Assembly (NCBI GenBank): GCA_036898135.1
Contig: CM072515.1
Location: forward strand, 67,911,567 to 67,975,566
Length of the DNA stretch: 64,000 bases
Source of the DNA: Oncomelania hupensis
Lineage: Eukaryota; Mollusca; Gastropoda; Littorinimorpha; Pomatiopsidae
Reading direction: 5' to 3'
A program made the translations under genes and the position numbers. Every line of letters starts with the position of its first letter. Within the stretch, counting starts at the first letter, position 1. Shown in pieces: positions 58,320 to 64,000 of the stretch. The notes beneath the pieces were generated by a model. That model was given only the letters and a program-made list of their open reading frames with translations, ran no database searches and was not told where the DNA came from.

Positions 58320-58579
58320 GGGGATTACATGCATAGCCATCTGTCTGTGCAAAACTTGCAAGTGGATTAATAACTCAGAACCTATTTCAACTATCACAAC
58401 CAAACTTGGTAAAATGGTGTATACTCATGAGACCTTATAAATGATCAGTGAATGAATGACTTCACTTCAAGGCCAATGTCATAGGGTCAACAAATGTTAC
58501 TCAAAATTTAACTTTTTTCTAGGTTATTAATATTAAACTTATGATTCTTTGGTGCATGATAGATGTCAATGAGACACAC
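58320..58579. repeat. Dispersed repeat family E, cut by the LTR element
   Basis: CTGTCTGTGCAAAACTTGC, CACAACCAAACTTGGTAAAATGG, GAGACCTTATAAATGATCAG and TAGATGTCAATGAGACACAC match 34980-35190. The copy stops at GAGACACAC, where the retrotransposon begins; in 34940-35960 the sequence continues with ATACATAAATTTGG. Confidence 0.7.
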
Positions 58580-59228
58580 TGTTACGTTGAAACGCGAACG
58601 AAAGTGTGTCGGAAGCGTGTACGATAGATCTAATCGTTTCGATTTGCAAAGTATTCAATAATGGAGTTTATTTACCTTTGATTTGAGTTTGCATTGTTGT
58701 TAGGAGAGGCTTTGTATAACGTTGATAATTTTGGTTAGTCGATATTGTTGTAGAATATTCCGGATCTGTTTGTTTACTATCGATCGAAGTTTCTTGATGG
58801 TCGTAGATAATGGAGAACATTCTTTTGGCAGGAAGAGAGAAGTATGACGTAAGTCAATGATGACGATCTTTAATTCTGATTGGTTGGTTGTAATGCGTCA
58901 TTTTCTAGAACGAGCTGTCGTCATCTCGAAGGAGAGAAAAAATTATTTATTCGATGCTCCGTGTGTTGTTGGGAGATTGTTGTTGAGAGTAAAGTTGTTG
59001 ATAGTGATTTGGAGAGTTGCTGTGAAAGTTGAGTTGAGAATTGTATGCAGTTGTTGATGTGTGCTGAATAAAAGTGGAAAACTTCATACGTCGACTTTGT
59101 GAATTGTATGCTGTTTGGACGGGCTGTGTGAATAAACGAATCTGAGTTACACAACTATCAGGAATTCAAGCATCGGGGCTGAATCAGATACTGATAGAAA
59201 ACACCATCATCAAACTGAGTGTAACATT
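58580..59228 (+). mobile_element. 5' LTR of the second Gmr1-like retrotransposon copy
   Basis: 649 bp, TGTTACGTTGAAACG at the start and GAGTGTAACA at the end, homologous to 19421-20088 in reverse. TGACGTAAGTCA and AATAAAAGTGG lie within it. The outer left flank is CACAC; the matching right flank is beyond the window. Confidence 0.93.
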
Positions 59229-59231
59229 TTG

Positions 59232-59244
59232 GGGGTCAAGCCGC
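59232..59244 (+). other. Primer-binding site
   Basis: TGGGGGTCAAGCC, 3 nt after the LTR, identical to the site in the minus-strand copy. Confidence 0.7.
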
Positions 59245-59760
59245 GATTCACGCCATAGCCAAGGGTTCAACTGCTACAACAAGCGAGTCAACGTTACGAG
59301 AGGCAGTCATCGAGGGTAGCCGCCAACGAGTTGCGTCGAGAGGGGCCAACATACTGGGACTACATCACCGATAGATTCGGGTTGACTGCAAGGGCGTGTA
59401 GTCGCTGAAGAGTTGCTTCGTGAGCGAACAACAGATCGGGACTACGTAGCTGCCGTAAGACTATGTCGAGGGACAGTCTCGGAGCTACATCGCCAGTGTT
59501 ACAGAGAGCGGCGAGCGGACGTCGCGTATACTTCAGCACAGGAGCGTATACATCAACACCAGCGTGGTGCAGCGTCGCATACGACGAGGACAGCGGGGCC
59601 TGCGTCAGCGAAGGCGACTAGTGACAAGCATCAGCGCTACTGCAGAAAGCGTGCTGTTCTAGAACAGTCTAGAAAGGTACAGCACAGTCAAGAACTTTCC
59701 AGAAAAAAGAACTCTACAGTCAAGAACTTTCTAGAAAAAGAACTTTCCAGAAGCATCAAG

Positions 59761-62700
59761 ATGGCTGATTTCTGGCAGAGAGGGGTTGAACTAAATCTAA
59801 AAGGCAAACAGCTGACGGAGTACGTCAAGTCTCAAGAGAGAATATGGCGCGAAGAAAAAGAAATAGAATTAGAACAGAAGCGTCTAGAAATTGAACAGCA
59901 GCGGCAAGAAAAAGACAGAGAATTCGAGCTGAAGCGTCTTGAGTTCCAGCTAGAAATGGCGCGTATCCAGCAACAGCAGAATGCGCCACAAGTTATCAGT
60001 GACAACACGGCTCCAAAATTGCCAGCTTTCGTCGACGGGAAGGACCAGATCGACAGCTATCTGGCGAGATTCGAAAGGTTCGCCGAAAGCTCCAATTGGC
60101 AACCTCGAGACTGGGCGATTCGACTGAGTGCACTTCTGACGGGGCAAGCCCTCGAAGTTTACACCAGACTGTCGAACGATGACGCCAAAAACTACGACGT
60201 CTTGAAAGAGGCCCTGTTGCAGTGCTACAACTTTACAGAGAAGGGCTACCGTAAACGCTTCCGTGAATGCCGGCCTAAGTCAGACGAGACGCCAAAGCAG
60301 TTTGTGGAGCGCCTGTCGTCATATCTACACAAGTGGGTGGAGTTATCAGGCGAAATGAAGTCTTACGACAGTCTCCATGACCTGATCGTGAAGGAACAAT
60401 TTCTCAATGCCTGTCACAAGGACTTAGCGACCCACTTAGAAGAACAAAAGCTGCAGACGCTTAAAGATGTGACTGAGGCTGCTGAAAGATATCTCATCGC
60501 TCATGGGAAAACCCTGGGGCTACCCAGCGCGACGAAACATTTTCAGAAGACTGCAAACCATGGGAACCAGGTCCAAGGGAGCCAGACGAGCCAGAGACAG
60601 ACGGACTCCACGCCTCCTCCCAGGGAAGGGCACTCAAGAGGCTGTTTTATCTGCAACGCTACAGACCACAGAGCTGCCAGCTGCCCTCAAAGCAGAAATA
60701 GCGGACAGCGGAGCAGTACGGACAATGCAGCGGCGGGCAACCGGCAGAGGCGGTTCTCCAATCAACGGCAAAACAGTAGATCTGACCATCAAGTGTGCGG
60801 CGGGAGCGTCATTCTTCCGAGTGAGACCAAGCGCACAGCTACCCCTGCGGACGTGCAAGAGTGCATGACTGATGGCCAACTTCTCCTTGCCAACGGAAAA
60901 TCCATCCCCGTCGTCGCCAGCGCAGCGGTGACCGTCCAGAACATGCCTGTTTCCAAGGGACGCGTCGGAAATCATGAAGTGACTGTTCTAAGAGACTCTG
61001 GCTGCAGTGGGGTCATCGTCAGAGAAGACCTAATCGCTAAAGAACAGTTCACTGGCGATTCTAAATGGACACTCATGGCCGACAGCAAATGTGTGAAAGC
61101 GCCAGTTGCGAAGATTCATGTCAACACCCCTTTCTACATAGGCGAAGTCGAAGCGGTTTGCCTGAAGAAGCCGCTGTATGATTTGATGATCGGGAATATC
61201 GACGGCGCGAGGCGACCCGACGACCCCGATCCAGAGTGGAGTCCTGCCTCAACCCAACGCGTCGAAGTTGTGGAGGAGGATCCATTGCCGTTTCCCGATG
61301 GAGACCTTGCAGGGCTGCTGCGGGACAGTGTGGTTGCTCCGGCTCAGCCCTGCCGACCAGAGATCGTCAGTGCTGTTACTACCAGGGCCCAGGCCAAGAG
61401 AGACAAGGTGTCTACACCACTGAAGGTCGCCGACAACTCCAAAGCTGCCATCGTGGACAGAGATAAGCTGATCCAGCTCCAGGAAGCTGATAGTACTTTA
61501 AACAAGTACAGGAACCGCCAAGACCACGTGACCAAGGGCAGTGGTACGGTCTATTTTGAGGTGAAGGCCAAGATCCTGTGCCGAGTCTTCCAGCACCCGA
61601 GGGTCAACGGAGGTAAACCACTACGTCAGGTCTTGGTACCGTTACCCCTAAGGCGCCAGGTGATGGAAGTAGCGCATGACTCAATCATGGGAGGTCACCT
61701 AGGCATCAAGAAGACGTCGGACAGAGTCCAGGCGGTGTTCTACTGGCCAGGACTTCATGCGGACGTCAGCCGTTTCTGCCGATCATGTGACATTTGCCAG
61801 AAGACCATACCTCGAGGAAGGGTCCCGAAAGTGCCTATGCAGAGGATGCCTCTGATCGACCGACCTTTCAAGAGGGTGGCCTTAGACTTAATCGGCGAAA
61901 TAAGACCTCCGAGTGAAGAAGGTCATCGATGGGTACTGACTTTAGTGGACTATGCGACTCGGTACCCAGAAGCAGTGCCACTGAAGAAGATTGACACTGA
62001 AACTGTAGCAGAGGCACTGGTGGACATGTTCAGTAGACTTGGAGTGCCTGAAGAAATTCTGACAGACCTCGGGACGCAGTTCGTCTCTGACTGCATGAAG
62101 GAGGTCAATAGACTGTTGAGCATCCGGCATTTGACTACGACACCCTACCATCCGATGTGCAACGGGCTTGTCGAGAAGTTCAATGCTACGCTGAAGTCCA
62201 CCCTGAAGAAACTGTGCAGCGAGCAGCCCAGACAATGGCATCGCTACATCAACGCCTTACTTTTCGCCTACAGAGAAGTACCGCAGGAGTCCACCGGCTT
62301 TTCTCCGTTCGAGCTGCTGTACGGAAGAACCATCCGAGGGCCGATGCACATCCTAAAAGAACTGTGGACGAAAGAAGTAGAGACCCCAGAGGTGAAGAAC
62401 AGCTACCAGTACGTGTTTGAGCTACGGGAGAAGCTGGAGCAGACTCTCGAGATAGCCAGAGAAAACCTGAAGAAGTCCCAAGACTGTGGAAAGCACTACT
62501 ACGATCGTAGGGCTGTGAACAGGAAGTTCAAACCTGGCAACAAAGTGCTGGTGCTGCTACCTACCGATCATAATAAGTTGCTGATGCAGTGGAAAGGCCC
62601 GTACGAAGTGGAGACCGTGGTGGGGATCAACGACTATAAGGTGAAGGTCGGCCAGCATTCCAAGATATACCACGCCAACCTCCTTAAGCTGTACGTGGAA

Positions 62701-64000
62701 AGGCCATCAGAGACTGTGCATGCAGCAACAGCAGCTGAGATCGATAACAGCTTTGATAGCGAGGAACTGTTGGAACTTGGAGACTTCCACAGCAAAGAAG
62801 GCATCGACGATGTTAAGCTAGGACCAAGCTTGACGGAAGGTCAAAAGATGGAGCTCAAGGACCTTATGGGCGAGTTTCCCCACAACTTCAGCGATGTCCC
62901 TGGCTCTACAACTTTGGTCGAACACGAAGTCCACCTCACTTCGAATATCCCTGTTCGATCCAAGCCCTTCCCGATCCCTTTCAAGGCCCGTGAATCCTTG
63001 AAGAAAGACATCGATGAGATGCTGAAGATGGGCATCATCAGGGAGTCCAGTTCCCCCTACGCGTCCCCTGTCGTGGTCGTGAAAAAGAAGGACGGGAGCG
63101 ACCGAGTATGCATCGACTACAGGAAGGTTAATAAGATCACCGTCTTCGACCCTGAGCCGATGCCTACCGCAGCAGACCTCTTCCGCCAACTATCGGGGAG
63201 TAAAATCTTCTCAAAGATTGACCTCAGCAAGGGTTATTGGCAAGTCCCCGTGCGTCAACAGGACATACCAAAGACTGCTTTTATAACCCCTGATGGGACG
63301 TACGAGTGCCTAAGGATGCCCTTTGGCATGGTCAACAGCGGAGCTACCCTGAAGAGAGGGATGAAGAAGATGCTCAAAGGGATGAACAATGTCGTGTGTT
63401 ACTGGGACGACCTGCTAGTCCACACTCGCACCTGGGAAGAGCATCTGCAGACCTTGAGGGAGCTGTTTCACCGTCTCACAGAAGCCAACCTGACCGTGAG
63501 ACCCAGTAAGTGCATTCTGGGGACTGACAACGTCGACTTTATCGGCCATTCGTTGAAAGAAGGACAAAAGGGGCTTCTGCTAGAAAACGTCACCAAAATT
63601 CTGAACGCTCCACGTCCCCAAACAAAGAAGCAAGTACGATCTTTCCTGGGGTTGGCTGGATATTACAGGGAGTTTGTACCAAACTACTCCGCCATCACAG
63701 CACCCTTGTCGGACCTGGTGCGGAAAGGCTGTCCAAACCAAGTGCAGTGGGGACCGTCTCAGGAGAAGGCGTACCAGACCGTGCGCGACCTCCTTTCGAA
63801 GGATCCGGTGCTACGACTGCCTGACACTTCCAAGGAATTCGTCTTAAGAACAGACGCAGCGGACGAAGGCATCGGCGCCATACTGATGCAAGAACACGAA
63901 GGGAAACTATTTCCGGTCAGTTACGCCAGCAAAAAGCTGTCCAGGGCTGAGAAAAATTACTCGACCATGGAGAAAGAGTGCCTTGCCATCATATGGGGAA
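59761..64000 (+). CDS. Gag-Pol polyprotein of Gmr1-like element, open to window end
   Basis: ATG at 59761 starts MADFWQRGVELNLKG. Landmarks checked for frame are all in phase with it: a Glu/Arg/Gln-rich coiled coil (about residues 35-80), CCHC knuckle [14 protein letters not shown] (about 294), protease site [10 protein letters not shown] (about 410), and integrase HHCC and DDE region (about 640-805). Then come the GPY/F module (about 945), RT with [10 protein letters not shown] (about 1211) and the start of RNase H. Gag, PR, IN and RT thus form one frame with no shift, 1413 codons so far; I saw no stop in the segments read. By comparison with the other copy about 1.1 kb of the element lies beyond the window. 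It looks like the better-preserved copy. Confidence 0.9.
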   Translation, partial: MADFWQRGVELNLKGKQLTEYVKSQERIWREEKEIELEQKRLEIEQQRQEKDREFELKRLEFQLEMARIQQQQNAPQVISDNTAPKLPAFVDGKDQIDSYLARFERFAESSNWQPRDWAIRLSALLTGQALEVYTRLSNDDAKNYDVLKEALLQCYNFTEKGYRKRFRECRPKSDETPKQFVERLSSYLHKWVELSGEMKSYDSLHDLIVKEQFLNACHKDLATHLEEQKLQTLKDVTEAAERYLIAHGKTLGLPSATKHFQKTANHGNQVQGSQTSQRQTDSTPPPREGHSRGCFICNATDHRAASCPQSRNSGQRSSTDNAAAGNRQRRFSNQRQNSRSDHQVCGGSVILPSETKRTATPADVQECMTDGQLLLANGKSIPVVASAAVTVQNMPVSKGRVGNHEVTVLRDSGCSGVIVREDLIAKEQFTGDSKWTLMADSKCVKAPVAKIHVNTPFYIGEVEAVCLKKPLYDLMIGNIDGARRPDDPDPEWSPASTQRVEVVEEDPLPFPDGDLAGLLRDSVVAPAQPCRPEIVSAVTTRAQAKRDKVSTPLKVADNSKAAIVDRDKLIQLQEADSTLNKYRNRQDHVTKGSGTVYFEVKAKILCRVFQHPRVNGGKPLRQVLVPLPLRRQVMEVAHDSIMGGHLGIKKTSDRVQAVFYWPGLHADVSRFCRSCDICQKTIPRGRVPKVPMQRMPLIDRPFKRVALDLIGEIRPPSEEGHRWVLTLVDYATRYPEAVPLKKIDTETVAEALVDMFSRLGVPEEILTDLGTQFVSDCMKEVNRLLSIRHLTTTPYHPMCNGLVEKFNATLKSTLKKLCSEQPRQWHRYINALLFAYREVPQESTGFSPFELLYGRTIRGPMHILKELWTKEVETPEVKNSYQYVFELREKLEQTLEIARENLKKSQDCGKHYYDRRAVNRKFKPGNKVLVLLPTDHNKLLMQWKGPYEVETVVGINDYKVKVGQHSKIYHANLLKLYVERPSETVHAATAAEIDNSFDSEELLELGDFHSKEGIDDVKLGPSLTEGQKMELKDLMGEFPHNFSDVPGSTTLVEHEVHLTSNIPVRSKPFPIPFKARESLKKDIDEMLKMGIIRESSSPYASPVVVVKKKDGSDRVCIDYRKVNKITVFDPEPMPTAADLFRQLSGSKIFSKIDLSKGYWQVPVRQQDIPKTAFITPDGTYECLRMPFGMVNSGATLKRGMKKMLKGMNNVVCYWDDLLVHTRTWEEHLQTLRELFHRLTEANLTVRPSKCILGTDNVDFIGHSLKEGQKGLLLENVTKILNAPRPQTKKQVRSFLGLAGYYREFVPNYSAITAPLSDLVRKGCPNQVQWGPSQEKAYQTVRDLLSKDPVLRLPDTSKEFVLRTDAADEGIGAILMQEHEGKLFPVSYASKKLSRAEKNYSTMEKECLAIIWG

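Noticed and set aside
60503..60868. 121-codon plus-strand ORF in the retrotransposon gag-protease region
   Set aside because: Out of frame with the Gag-Pol landmarks (CCHC and DSG), so a shadow.

Overview
This window looks like animal nuclear DNA. It has introns with GT-AG boundaries, very low coding density, long AT-rich spacers, many microsatellites and several families of retrotransposons. A marine mollusc, probably a gastropod, fits the repeat style and the look of the protein families, but that assignment is inference; nothing here fixes the species. No bacterial-type operon, CRISPR array or rRNA was seen.

Two host genes can be read with confidence. (1) On the minus strand, 14166-26859, a three-exon gene encodes a predicted 1586-residue protein with N-terminal Cys/His zinc-like modules, a FEN/XPG-like (PIN-fold) nuclease domain and a C-terminal Cys-rich CXC-like domain. 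Its 7.6-kb first intron holds a complete LTR retrotransposon. (2) On the plus strand from 51802, the first exons of androglobin (ADGB) are present. The gene runs off the right side, and another copy of the same retrotransposon sits in its next intron. Further first-exon-like ORFs with consensus or possible donors lie upstream on the plus strand (6754, 27613, 40880, 45961). All can end in the same phase as ADGB exon 1, which suggests alternative first exons of one transcription unit; their product is not recognised.

The retrotransposon (complete copy 19421-25985 minus, with 5-bp target duplication CATGC; copy 58580-64000+ plus, cut by the window edge; solo LTR 863-1496 plus) has Ty3/gypsy-type enzymes. 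Integrase lies BEFORE reverse transcriptase (Gag-PR-IN-RT-RH), the unusual order described for Gmr1-like elements.

The rest is a mosaic of repeats: 5'-truncated pieces of one LINE family with a GGATAG-type tail (8851, 28708, 37140, 48542, 53608); another LINE fragment (50810-51250); a roughly 600-bp family with a TATAAATA motif and AATGT-like tail (1, 13157, 27105, 31368, 33643, 41563, 49968); tRNA-derived SINEs (8235, 10061, 38060, 43008); a deleted Tigger/pogo element with TA duplication (38753-39535); an unclassified 721-bp DNA transposon with a 6-bp duplication (10903-11623); and a family rich in AAGGTCA half-sites (34940, 46540, 49730, 58320). The palindrome TAGGCCTA occurs six times, and in the two places where sibling repeat copies allow comparison it is an exact 6-bp insertion at a TA.
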